From GCA-2683135 sp964507445 (lineage in GTDB: Bacteria; Planctomycetota; GCA-002687715), in the NCBI GenBank assembly GCA_964507445.1, contig CAZDQF010000005.1:124001-188000 (forward strand): a stretch of DNA of 64,000 nt, given 5' to 3'. Below the pieces are notes generated by a model. The model saw only the letters and a program-made list of their open reading frames with translations, was not told the DNA's origin and made no database searches. Below are positions 33,815 to 41,372 of the stretch, piece by piece. Numbering within the stretch: the stretch's first letter is position 1; each line of letters starts with the position of its first letter. The translations under genes and the position numbers were made by a program.

Positions 33815-35040
33815 GATCTCTCCAGGTAGCGTCGGTAGTTGCCTTCCACGCTCTCCGCGGAAAACGCCTGACGGGTCCCTTCCTTGATCTGAACGAGGGC
33901 CTCGTTGAGGAGTCGGCGCGTCAGCTTGCGCGCGTTGTCCTCGACGCCGCCGTCCGCCGCCCGAATCTCCTCCAGGACCTCGTCGCAAGCTCGCTCGAAG
34001 CGGTCCTTCATGCCCGCCATCACCGGCTTCAGCGCCGCGTAGGCGCGCAGCACGAGATACTTGTGGACCTCCTCCACCAGGATCTGTTCCGCCTGAGCCA
34101 CCTCGGCCTCCCGTTCGCGGTGGTGTCGAGCGACCACCGCGTCCAGGTCGTCCAGGTCGTGGACCAACAGCTCATGGATCCGGGAGACGTCCTCGTGAGC
34201 TCCCCTCGGCACGCTCAGGTCAACGAGCATGGGGGGACGATCATGCCGCTTCAGACGGGTCACGTTGAAGTGCTCCGCGCGGACCACGGGCTCCGGCGCC
34301 GTCACCGAAACGACGGAGAGGTCCACGTCACTGAGGACGGCACCGATCTCATCCAGGGGCACCGCATCTCCACCGAACTCCTCCGCGGCCCGTTGCGCGC
34401 GCTCGAAGGTCCTGTTGGCGAAGCGGATGTGCCGAGCGCCCACATCCCGCAGGTGCCGAGCGACCAGCATCCCGGTCTCCCCTGCGCCCACGATCAGGGT
34501 CTGCGCGGACTTGAGTCGACCGAGGACCTTCTCCGCCAGCTCCACCGCCGCCTTCGCCACGGACAGGGTCCCCTCACCGACCCGGGTCTCGGTCCTGACC
34601 CGTTTCCCGACGGAGAGGGCCTGGTCCATGAGCGGACCGAGGCGTTGACCGAGGGTGCCGTGGTTCCGTGACTCCTCCACCGCCACCTTCACCTGGGAGA
34701 GGATCTGGCTCTCCCCCAGGACCTGGGAGTCCAGGCCAGAGGCCACACGGAACAGGTGGAACACCGCCTCCTGCCCCCGATGGACATAGAGCGCCTCGAT
34801 CGGAGCGTCGGCGAAGAGCCGCTCTCGCAAGGTCTCCTCACTCACCTGGCCACCGACACACATGACCTCGGTGCGGTTGCAGGTGCTCATCAACCACGCC
34901 TCCTCTGCGTGGTCCCCCCGCGTCAGCTTCCGGACCTGATCTGAGACGGCGTCCGAAGACACCGCGAAACGCTGCCGGACGACCACGGGAGCGGTCTTGT
35001 AGTTGAGCCCCACCAGGAGGATGTCGTCTGCGAATGCCAC
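33811..35040 (-). CDS. hemA: glutamyl-tRNA reductase
   Basis: 409 residues. NADPH-dependent reduction of glutamyl-tRNA(Glu) to glutamate 1-semialdehyde, first step of the C5 pathway. Visible: GLNYKTAPVVVRQ, the catalytic cysteine in LMSTCNRTEVM, VASGLDSQVLGESQILSQVK, the NADPH loop VGAGETGMLVARHL and the dimerisation helix with ALVQIKEG near the C-terminus. It starts one base after the stop of the ccsA/hemX-like gene, an arrangement like the hemAX pair of Bacillus in which the membrane protein modulates HemA. Confidence 0.97.
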   Translation of the reverse strand: MAFADDILLVGLNYKTAPVVVRQRFAVSSDAVSDQVRKLTRGDHAEEAWLMSTCNRTEVMCVGGQVSEETLRERLFADAPIEALYVHRGQEAVFHLFRVASGLDSQVLGESQILSQVKVAVEESRNHGTLGQRLGPLMDQALSVGKRVRTETRVGEGTLSVAKAAVELAEKVLGRLKSAQTLIVGAGETGMLVARHLRDVGARHIRFANRTFERAQRAAEEFGGDAVPLDEIGAVLSDVDLSVVSVTAPEPVVRAEHFNVTRLKRHDRPPMLVDLSVPRGAHEDVSRIHELLVHDLDDLDAVVARHHREREAEVAQAEQILVEEVHKYLVLRAYAALKPVMAGMKDRFERACDEVLEEIRAADGGVEDNARKLTRRLLNEALVQIKEGTRQAFSAESVEGNYRRYLERS

Positions 35041-35041
35041 G

Positions 35042-35866
35042 TCAGGATTCGTGAATGGAGCCCAGGGGCAGGAAGGAAACGACCACGGCGAGCACCAGCA
35101 GCGCCGCGGCGGTGCTGGCGAGGATGGCAGCCCGCCGACCGGAGAGGAACCCGAGCCACCGAGAGGACCCGATAAGGCCGAAGACCACCCAGAGCACCAG
35201 CACGGACAGGATCTTGGGGTCGGAGTAGTCCACGCCCTTCGCGGCGCCTTCGTGGGCCCACCAGATCCCGATGTTGAGGCCGGCGGTCAACAGGATGAAG
35301 CCAAGGCCGGCGGAGCCACGGTTGAGCTTGGAGAGGCTCTCCAGGTCCGGCAGTCGTTCGAACAGCACGCCGAAGCGACGGCTCCGGATCTGCCGCAACA
35401 GCATGAGGTAGAGGGCGCCGAAGAAACCGGACAGCAGGAGCGCGGCCACCGCAAGGACGATGGTCACGACGTGAATGGCGAAGAAGGGACTCGCGCTGTT
35501 GGCGCTGTACTCCGGGGCGCGCGCAAAGCAGGACGCGACGAGCTGAGCCAGGAAGGCCGCTCCGACCACGAACACGCCGGTGGTGGGGGCGCCCGTGATC
35601 CACTCAACTGGCAGGTACACCAGGACCACACAGAGGGCCGCGAACGAGACGGTCGACCAGAGGTCCACCACGGGCAGGTGACCCAGCGTGCTCCACGCGG
35701 AGTACATCCACGCCAGGTGGGCCACCACCAGCATCGTGCTGCAGACATGGCGACACCGGGTCGCCCGCGGCGCCCGGGGCCCGCCGAGCTCCATGCCGTA
35801 GAAGAACGTCGTCAGGAGGTAGAGGACAGGGAGCAGGGTGGTGAGCGCTTGCAGGGTCGGAGTCAT
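35042..35866 (-). CDS. CcsA/HemX-like cytochrome c assembly membrane protein
   Basis: 274 residues with about eight membrane helices (first: ALTTLLPVLYLLTTFF; last: ILASTAAALLVLAVVVSFL). The segment NIGIWWAHEGAAKG...DPKIL is the degenerate WWD-type signature of the CcsA/CcmC/HemX family that handles heme at the membrane. In Bacillus the equivalent hemX sits beside hemA and controls its level; the position here, directly upstream of hemA, supports a HemX-like role. A function in cytochrome c maturation cannot be excluded, since no other ccs gene is nearby. Confidence 0.85.
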   Translation of the reverse strand: MTPTLQALTTLLPVLYLLTTFFYGMELGGPRAPRATRCRHVCSTMLVVAHLAWMYSAWSTLGHLPVVDLWSTVSFAALCVVLVYLPVEWITGAPTTGVFVVGAAFLAQLVASCFARAPEYSANSASPFFAIHVVTIVLAVAALLLSGFFGALYLMLLRQIRSRRFGVLFERLPDLESLSKLNRGSAGLGFILLTAGLNIGIWWAHEGAAKGVDYSDPKILSVLVLWVVFGLIGSSRWLGFLSGRRAAILASTAAALLVLAVVVSFLPLGSIHES

Positions 35867-35870
35867 GACT

Positions 35871-37259
35871 TCATGCAGCGGGCAGGGCGTCGAGGGTCTC
35901 CCTCGAGGCCTCCCGGGCGCGCCTCACACATGCATCCACGGTCACCCCCTTGACCCAGTTCCCCGCGAGGGAGATCTCGGGGACATCCGTCTCTACGAGA
36001 CGGCGAACCGCATCCATGCGGCGCAGGTGACCGACATTGTATTGGGGCATTCGATTCCGCCAGCGAACGGTGCGGAAGACCTCTGGCTCGGGCAGCTTGC
36101 TCTGCCCCAAAGCGAGCGCGAGCTCGCTCATCATCAGGTGCTGGATCACCTCTTCAGGAAGGTCCACGGCCGTCGGGTCCAGGAGTCCGCCCAGGCTGCC
36201 GCAGAGCGCCACCTTGCCCTCGGGGGCCCGCGTGGGGAACAACCGCGACTCGAACACCCAGCCGAGAGTCCGCATCCGCATGCACCGCGGGACCAGGAAG
36301 CCCTGTCCTCGGGGCAGGCCAGGGAGCTCGCTCAGGTCGAGCCCGGCCTGGGCCACGACCAACGGTGAGGACTCCACTTCGAACAGCAGGTCCGCCGCTC
36401 CCGGGGCCAGGGGCGCGATGAGGATTCCGGCGGTGGCGGCGTCCACCGCCAGGATCATGCGATCCGCCGTTATGGACTCCGAGCCCTGCTGTGAGTCCAC
36501 GGCGATGCTGAGGCCCCCTTCCGGCAACCGCGTGATACCGCTGACGCGACAGCCAGGCCGAACCCGGTCACCGAGCGCGCTCGCCAGCCCCTGACCGACG
36601 CTGCCCAGCCCGCGCTTCAAGGACCACAGCGGCGACGCGCTGACGCTCCCGTCACCATGACGACGGTCCCGCTCTCGCTGCCTCATGCCCTTGATGATGC
36701 TGCCGTGGTTGTCTTCCAACGCGGCCAGGTCAGGAAACGCGCTCCTGATACCAAGCCGATTCGGGTTCCCCGCATAGACCCCGGAGACCACGACGTCGAC
36801 CCAGGTCATGGTCACGCCCCTGCCCACGCGCCGACCGAAGAACTCGGCCACGGTCTCCTCTCGATCCGGGTGACCCACGCGCACCAGGGGCTCCAGCAAT
36901 GCCCGCAACTTCTGGCCTGCGGTGAAGAGGCGAGAGTGGAAGAACCGGTCGAAGCTGCGCGGGAGCTCCTTGAGCGAGCCGTGGTAGTAGAGGAGACGAT
37001 CCCGCTGGTCCTCCGCCGCGTGGACGATCTCGCCCTCCATGCCCAGGTCCTGGATGATGGAGCGCAACGCCAGGGACTCTCCCTGGATCGCTACCGGCCC
37101 GTTCTCGAAGCAGTAGCCACGGGTGTCCCAGGTTCCTATGACACCACCGACGTCTTGATCCGCGTCGAGCACGAGCACGTCCGCTCCCGCGCGCATCAGA
37201 TCCCATGCCGCGGTCAGACCGCTGATACCAGCGCCCGCCACGACAACCCGAGCGGTCAA
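35871..37259 (-). CDS. hemY: protoporphyrinogen/coproporphyrinogen oxidase (FAD-dependent)
   Basis: 462 residues. FAD-dependent oxidase of the HemY/PPOX family that aromatises the tetrapyrrole ring. The N-terminus has the dinucleotide-binding loop VVVAGAGISGLTAAWDL and the acidic end VLDADQDVGG, then NGPVAIQGES; the middle holds FFGRRVGRGV and VYAGNPNRLGIRSAFP, and the end RRLVETDVPEISLAGNWVKGVTVDACV is the C-terminal FAD contact. It begins with TTG overlapping the hemE stop as TTGA, so coupling to hemE is needed for translation. Whether the substrate is protoporphyrinogen IX or coproporphyrinogen III cannot be told, as no ferrochelatase gene is in the window. Confidence 0.92.
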   Translation of the reverse strand: MTARVVVAGAGISGLTAAWDLMRAGADVLVLDADQDVGGVIGTWDTRGYCFENGPVAIQGESLALRSIIQDLGMEGEIVHAAEDQRDRLLYYHGSLKELPRSFDRFFHSRLFTAGQKLRALLEPLVRVGHPDREETVAEFFGRRVGRGVTMTWVDVVVSGVYAGNPNRLGIRSAFPDLAALEDNHGSIIKGMRQRERDRRHGDGSVSASPLWSLKRGLGSVGQGLASALGDRVRPGCRVSGITRLPEGGLSIAVDSQQGSESITADRMILAVDAATAGILIAPLAPGAADLLFEVESSPLVVAQAGLDLSELPGLPRGQGFLVPRCMRMRTLGWVFESRLFPTRAPEGKVALCGSLGGLLDPTAVDLPEEVIQHLMMSELALALGQSKLPEPEVFRTVRWRNRMPQYNVGHLRRMDAVRRLVETDVPEISLAGNWVKGVTVDACVRRAREASRETLDALPAA

Positions 37260-38320
37260 GCGGGCCGCCTCCGCTGGCGAACGGTCTCCACAACCGCACC
37301 GACGCTCTCAACAGGTGTCTTGGGAAGGAGCCCGCTGCCCAGGTTGAAGACGTAGCCCGGCTCATCGCCGAAGGCATCGAGGGTCCGGTTCGTGAGCCTG
37401 GTCACCACATCCACGGGGGCGAAGAGAGCGGAAGGATCCAGGTTGCCCTGAACCGCGACCCCTGCGCCGAGCCGGGCCCGTGCATCCTGCGGGTCCACCC
37501 GCCAATCGAGGGAGACACAGTCGGGGCCAAGCCTGGACAGGAGCTCCAGCATGTGCCCGCCTCCGTTGACGTAGAGGATGACCGGCACCTCCAGCGCCTT
37601 GGCTGCACAGATGAGCCGCTCCATGGGAGCCGCCAGCGACTCCTCGTAAGTCGCCTGGGACAAGGCCCCGCCCCAGGAATCGAAGATCTGCAGGACATCG
37701 GCGCCGGCGTCCACCTGCATCCCCAGGTAGGGGATGAGAGAGTCGACGATCTTGTCTACCAGCTCCCTGAAGGTCTCAGGGTCACCGTGGAGCATGGCCT
37801 TGGTGTGCTCGAAGTTCCGAGAACTCTGGCCCTCGATCATGTAGGACGCCGTGGTGAAAGGCGCGCCACAGAACCCGACGATGGCGTGGTCCGGACCAAG
37901 CTCGGCGCGGACCTTCTTGATGGCGTCGGCCAGGTAGCCGGTGGATTCTTCGGGATCGAAACCGTGGAGCCGATCCACGTGGGCCCGCTCCCTGAGCGGA
38001 GGGCCCACCCGCGGCCCGAGTCCTTCCTCGAAGGAGACGTCCATGCCCATGGCCTCCGCCGGGACCAGGATGTCGCAGAAGATGACCGCCGCATCCATGC
38101 CGAACCGCCGGATGGGCTGGCAGGTGATCTCCGCAGCCCTGTCCGAGTGACGGCAGGTCTCCATGAAGGTGCCCAGGCGTCTCACTTCGTGGTACTCGGG
38201 CAGGTATCGACCGGCTTGGCGCATGAGCCACACAGGCGGTCCATCGACGGGGAGCCCCGAGGCGGCCCGGATCATGCGCTCACGGGCGGTCAACTCGTCC
38301 TGAGGAGCGGCGTCGGTCAT
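37256..38320 (-). CDS. hemE: uroporphyrinogen decarboxylase
   Basis: 354 residues from the ATG at 38320. Removes four carboxyls from uroporphyrinogen III to give coproporphyrinogen III. Signatures are PPVWLMRQAGRYLPEY near the N-terminus, PIRRFGMDAAVIFCDILV, FCGAPFTTASYMIEG, DVLQIFDSWGG, and SLDWRVDPQDAR with VQGNLDP near the end. It heads the seven-gene heme operon. A TATCCT hexamer lies 7 bases before the ATG and there is no Shine-Dalgarno sequence, pointing to a leaderless start. Confidence 0.97.
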   Translation of the reverse strand: MTDAAPQDELTARERMIRAASGLPVDGPPVWLMRQAGRYLPEYHEVRRLGTFMETCRHSDRAAEITCQPIRRFGMDAAVIFCDILVPAEAMGMDVSFEEGLGPRVGPPLRERAHVDRLHGFDPEESTGYLADAIKKVRAELGPDHAIVGFCGAPFTTASYMIEGQSSRNFEHTKAMLHGDPETFRELVDKIVDSLIPYLGMQVDAGADVLQIFDSWGGALSQATYEESLAAPMERLICAAKALEVPVILYVNGGGHMLELLSRLGPDCVSLDWRVDPQDARARLGAGVAVQGNLDPSALFAPVDVVTRLTNRTLDAFGDEPGYVFNLGSGLLPKTPVESVGAVVETVRQRRRPA

Positions 38321-38327
38321 GGTCTGG

Positions 38328-38333
38328 AGGATA
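38328..38333 (-). promoter_or_regulatory. TATCCT -10 element, probable leaderless promoter of the heme operon
   Basis: On the minus strand TATCCT is followed by seven bases and the hemE ATG. The spacing puts transcription start at or next to the A of ATG. No Shine-Dalgarno sequence is present before hemE. Confidence 0.45.
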
Positions 38334-38430
38334 TCACCATCCCTGGCCACGACCAGCGGACACCCGGTCGCTCCGGCCCATCCGCTCCGCCTCGAAGACA
38401 AAGGTGTCGTCAGGCTCGGGCCCGGCGGCT

Positions 38431-38436
38431 TATCAT
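38431..38436 (+). promoter_or_regulatory. TATCAT -10-like element before the DUF3592-like gene
   Basis: TATCAT lies 9 bases before the ATG at 38446, which would leave only a very short untranslated leader. No Shine-Dalgarno sequence is seen. Spacing is slightly longer than for the leaderless cases, so confidence is lower. Confidence 0.35.
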
Positions 38437-38445
38437 CGCGGGTCC

Positions 38446-39069
38446 ATGGTCGAACCACGGCACATGACCCTCGCCCCCCGACACCCAAGGGTCCTGCACC
38501 CCGGACCGCGGGTCCGCATCGCGGAGATCACCCTCGTGGGGCACGTGGTGCTGATCTTCGCGGCCCTCTTCGGATCCTGGATCATGCTCCAGAATTCAAA
38601 CGTGGTGGGTGCGACCGCCGCTACAGGAGCGGCCATGACCCTGGTGGTCCGGGACGTGCTCAGGCTGCGCCAGATTCGCAAGCTGCGTCGGCTGGCTCTG
38701 CACGGGATGATCACGCAATCGCGGGTGACATCCGCTCGCCTGACCCGTTTCTGCTGCGCGCTGAGAGCGGACGGCGCCGTCCCCGGTCATGGGGTCCCCC
38801 TGATGCAGGGGCTGGTGGTGGAGTACGAGTTCGAGGACACCGCCGGCCGCGACCATCGGGGCACGTTCCTGGCCTCCGCAAAGGACCTTCAGTTCTACAT
38901 CGCAGGGCGCACCCACGAGATCTTCTACCTCGAGTCGGATCCGGCCAACAACGCCTCCTCCCTGGTGATGCGCTGGTACTGGCGGTTCGGCGGCCCCGCC
39001 ATGACCGACGAAGCCCCGGAAGAGGACTTCCCTCTCGACCAGGACACGGTCATCGAAGAGCAGCTCTGA
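38446..39069 (+). CDS. two-helix membrane protein, DUF3592-like
   Basis: About 207 residues from ATG at 38446; an alternative ATG six codons later is equally possible. Two membrane helices near the N-terminus (ITLVGHVVLIFAALFGSWIM and GATAATGAAMTLVVRDVL) are followed by a soluble domain with the pattern GMITQSRVTSARLT, VEYEFEDTAGRDHRGTFLAS and HEIFYLESDPANNAS, which resembles the small beta domain of DUF3592/DUF3592-like proteins, where a short beta barrel follows the membrane part. Function unknown. It is followed after 16 bases by the CinA-like gene. Confidence 0.55.
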   Translation: MVEPRHMTLAPRHPRVLHPGPRVRIAEITLVGHVVLIFAALFGSWIMLQNSNVVGATAATGAAMTLVVRDVLRLRQIRKLRRLALHGMITQSRVTSARLTRFCCALRADGAVPGHGVPLMQGLVVEYEFEDTAGRDHRGTFLASAKDLQFYIAGRTHEIFYLESDPANNASSLVMRWYWRFGGPAMTDEAPEEDFPLDQDTVIEEQL

Positions 39070-39085
39070 TCCGTCTCGGCAAGGC

Positions 39086-39814
39086 ATGGACGCGGCCATC
39101 CTCATCATCGGGAACGAGGTCCTCTCCGGGAGGGTGCGGGATGAGAACAGCCCATTCCTGGTCGACGAGCTCCGGGGCCTGGGCGTCCGGTTGGGGCGCA
39201 TCATCACCGTGCCGGACGACATCCCGGTCATCGCCAGCGTGGTGTCCGAGCTGTCTGGACAGTTCGACCACGTGATCACCTGTGGCGGCGTCGGCCCGAC
39301 CCTGGACGACGTGACCTTCGCCGGCCTGGCCAAGGGGTTTGGGGTCCCCCTCACCCTGGAGCCCACCCTGGAACGAGTCGTCAAGGAGCACCTCGGGGAC
39401 AAGGTCACGGACGCTCACCTGCGCATGGCCACCGTCCCCGAAGGCGCGCAACTGGTATGGGCAACGGGCACGTCATGGCCGACCATCCTGGTGCGCAACG
39501 TCCTGGTGCTCCCCGGCTCTCCAGAGCTGGTCAAGGAGAAGTGGGCGCTCGTACGTGAGCGTTTTCGAACGGACCCGTTCATCGTGAGACGGGTGCTCCT
39601 GTGCACCGACGAGGCCGTCATCGCCGATTCCCTGGAGGCCGTCGACGAGGCCTTCCCCTCCGTGAACCTCGGTTCCTACCCGGTCTTCGAACCCGAGGAC
39701 CACGAGACCCTGGTCACCTTCGAGTCCAAGGACCAGGAGGCCGTGTCCGGGGCAGTAGAGTCGTTCGTCTCCCGGCTGGACCCGGCCGTAGTCGTGCGGA
39801 TTGAGCGAGGCTAG
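39086..39814 (+). CDS. molybdopterin-binding (CinA N-terminal-like) domain protein
   Basis: 242 residues. The MoCF fold is recognisable by AILIIGNEVLSGRVRDENS at the N-terminus, VITCGGVGPTLDDVTFAGLAKGF in the middle and VLVLPGSPELVKEKW later; these match CinA N-terminal and FLAD1-type domains. It lacks the C-terminal nicotinamide-nucleotide deamidase domain of full CinA, so it is a stand-alone version whose activity (for example pyrophosphatase on nucleotide-sugars or ADP-ribose, as reported for CinA domains) is uncertain. It is followed by the transaldolase gene after 21 bases. Confidence 0.8.
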   Translation: MDAAILIIGNEVLSGRVRDENSPFLVDELRGLGVRLGRIITVPDDIPVIASVVSELSGQFDHVITCGGVGPTLDDVTFAGLAKGFGVPLTLEPTLERVVKEHLGDKVTDAHLRMATVPEGAQLVWATGTSWPTILVRNVLVLPGSPELVKEKWALVRERFRTDPFIVRRVLLCTDEAVIADSLEAVDEAFPSVNLGSYPVFEPEDHETLVTFESKDQEAVSGAVESFVSRLDPAVVVRIERG

Positions 39815-39835
39815 AATCTCCCCAGGGAGCCCAAC

Positions 39836-40666
39836 ATGAAGATCTTCATCGACTCAGCGGATATCGCCCAGGTTCAGGAGGCCTTCTCCTGGGGCATCGT
39901 CGACGGCATCACCACCAACCCGTCGCTCATCAAGAGCGCCTACGCCGCCGTCAAGGCCTCCGGAGAGGTCCTGTCGATGCACGACTACATCTGCCGCATC
40001 CTCGAGACCGCGGGCGACACGCCGGTCAGCCTGGAGGTGATCGGGACCACGGAGAAGGAGATGACCGCGGAGGGTCGCTTCCTCTACGAGACCTTCAACA
40101 AGGTGGCGGGAAACGTCGTGGTGAAGATCCCCGTCAACCCGAGCCTCGGCGCGGAGTCGAGCGCTCGCTACGACGGGTTGAAGAGCATCAAGACCCTGAG
40201 CCAGGCCGGCATTCCCATCAACTGCACCCTGATCTTCAGCGCCGAACAGGCGTGGGCTGCCGCCAAGGCCGGAGCGACCTACGTCTCACCTTTCGCCGGT
40301 CGTATCGACGACCTCCTGCGCAAGAACGCCGGCCTCGACTTCGACAAGACCGACTACTTCCCCATGCATGGGATGCGGGACTCCGAGGGCAACCTGCGCA
40401 TTGAGGACAACGGGGTCTACTCCGGCGTTCATCTGGTGGAGCAGTGCGTGGACATCTTCCAGACCTACGACCTGGACTGCGAGGTCCTCGCCGCCTCCTT
40501 GAGGAACCCCCGGCAGGTGCGGGAATGCGCGCTGGTGGGCGCCGACGTATCGACGATCCCGTTCCCCGTGATCCGCGACATGGTGGATCACCCGAAGACC
40601 GTCGAGGGCATGAACGCGTTCTGCGCCGACGTCGTACCCGAGTACCGCGAGCTGTTCGAAGCCTGA
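39836..40666 (+). CDS. transaldolase family protein
   Basis: 276 residues. Class I aldolase of the transaldolase/fructose-6-phosphate aldolase family, working in the non-oxidative pentose phosphate branch. N-terminal MKIFIDSADIAQVQEA, GITTNPSLIKSA, the Schiff-base Lys97 in NVVVKIPVN and NCTLIFSAEQAWAAAKAGATYVSPFAGRIDDL are diagnostic. It is about 55 residues longer than the short fructose-6-phosphate aldolase type but lacks the N-terminal extension of large transaldolases; the extra part includes GMRDSEGNLRIEDNGVYSG before the last helices. The substrate preference cannot be fixed from sequence alone. Confidence 0.9.
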   Translation: MKIFIDSADIAQVQEAFSWGIVDGITTNPSLIKSAYAAVKASGEVLSMHDYICRILETAGDTPVSLEVIGTTEKEMTAEGRFLYETFNKVAGNVVVKIPVNPSLGAESSARYDGLKSIKTLSQAGIPINCTLIFSAEQAWAAAKAGATYVSPFAGRIDDLLRKNAGLDFDKTDYFPMHGMRDSEGNLRIEDNGVYSGVHLVEQCVDIFQTYDLDCEVLAASLRNPRQVRECALVGADVSTIPFPVIRDMVDHPKTVEGMNAFCADVVPEYRELFEA

Positions 40667-40668
40667 CC

Positions 40669-41199
40669 GTGGGTAAGAACCGGTACCCGAAACCCGACCC
40701 CATGGAGCTCGCGCGCGAGGGCGACGAGGACGCCATGGAGCAGGTCCTGGGTGGTGTGGTCGCGCCCCTCTTCGACCTGGCCTTGCACCGCTACAGGCAG
40801 CCGGTCAGGGCCGAACTGGCCACCGTCGAGGGCCTGCAGCTCCTGGTGAGCGCTCTCAGGCAAGGAGACGTGTCCCCGTCGCCGGTGGCCGTCGCCGCCC
40901 GCGGCGTCCTCAGGTCCGGGGCAGAGACCCGCCCCGCGTCCATCGCCACCGACCTGGAGCGTTCTCTTGAAGCGCTCTCCGTGAGCCAGCGGACCGCGCT
41001 GCTGGCCGCCGCCTCCTGCGACCTGGACGCGGAGGAGCTGGGTCACGCCCTGGAGATGGACCTGGATCAGGCAGAGGAGCTGCACCGGGAGGCTGCCACG
41101 CGGTTTGAGCTTGACCCGGCGGAGCTGCGGGACGCTCTCGACCAGGTGGCCGGCCGCACCCCGCTTCCCACGGGGTTGGTGGAGCGGGCCCTGGGCTAA
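40669..41199 (+). CDS. degenerate ECF-sigma-like protein
   Basis: 176 residues from a GTG two bases after the transaldolase stop. The N-terminal part (PMELAREGDEDAMEQVLGGVVAPLFDLALHRY) resembles sigma region 2.1, in which LxxAxxGDxxAFxxLxxxY is typical. The C-terminal part (DLERSLEALSVSQRTALLAAASCDLDAEELGHAL) resembles sigma region 4, including a helix-turn-helix-like stretch. The usual promoter-melting motif of region 2 is not recognisable, so it may be an inactive sigma homologue or a distant regulator. Confidence in the family is moderate. Confidence 0.5.
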   Translation: MGKNRYPKPDPMELAREGDEDAMEQVLGGVVAPLFDLALHRYRQPVRAELATVEGLQLLVSALRQGDVSPSPVAVAARGVLRSGAETRPASIATDLERSLEALSVSQRTALLAAASCDLDAEELGHALEMDLDQAEELHREAATRFELDPAELRDALDQVAGRTPLPTGLVERALG

Positions 41200-41372
41200 A
41201 TACCCTCCCTCTGTTGCTCTGGCGCGGCGCACAAGAGCGACAAACCCCTTGGAGCCCAAGGGTTGTGGCAGATCCCGTCATCGCCGATTCTCGCCAATTG
41301 CGCTCCAGATGAGACCCGGACTCTAGCCGATGAAGGAGTCGGTAGGAGCGGACGGTCTTTCGGAGCATCGGC

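Noticed and set aside
41242..41265. Hairpin AACCC-C-TTGG/CCAA-GGGTT as a terminator after the sigma-like gene
   Set aside because: It has bulges and no following U-run, so it cannot be supported as an intrinsic terminator.
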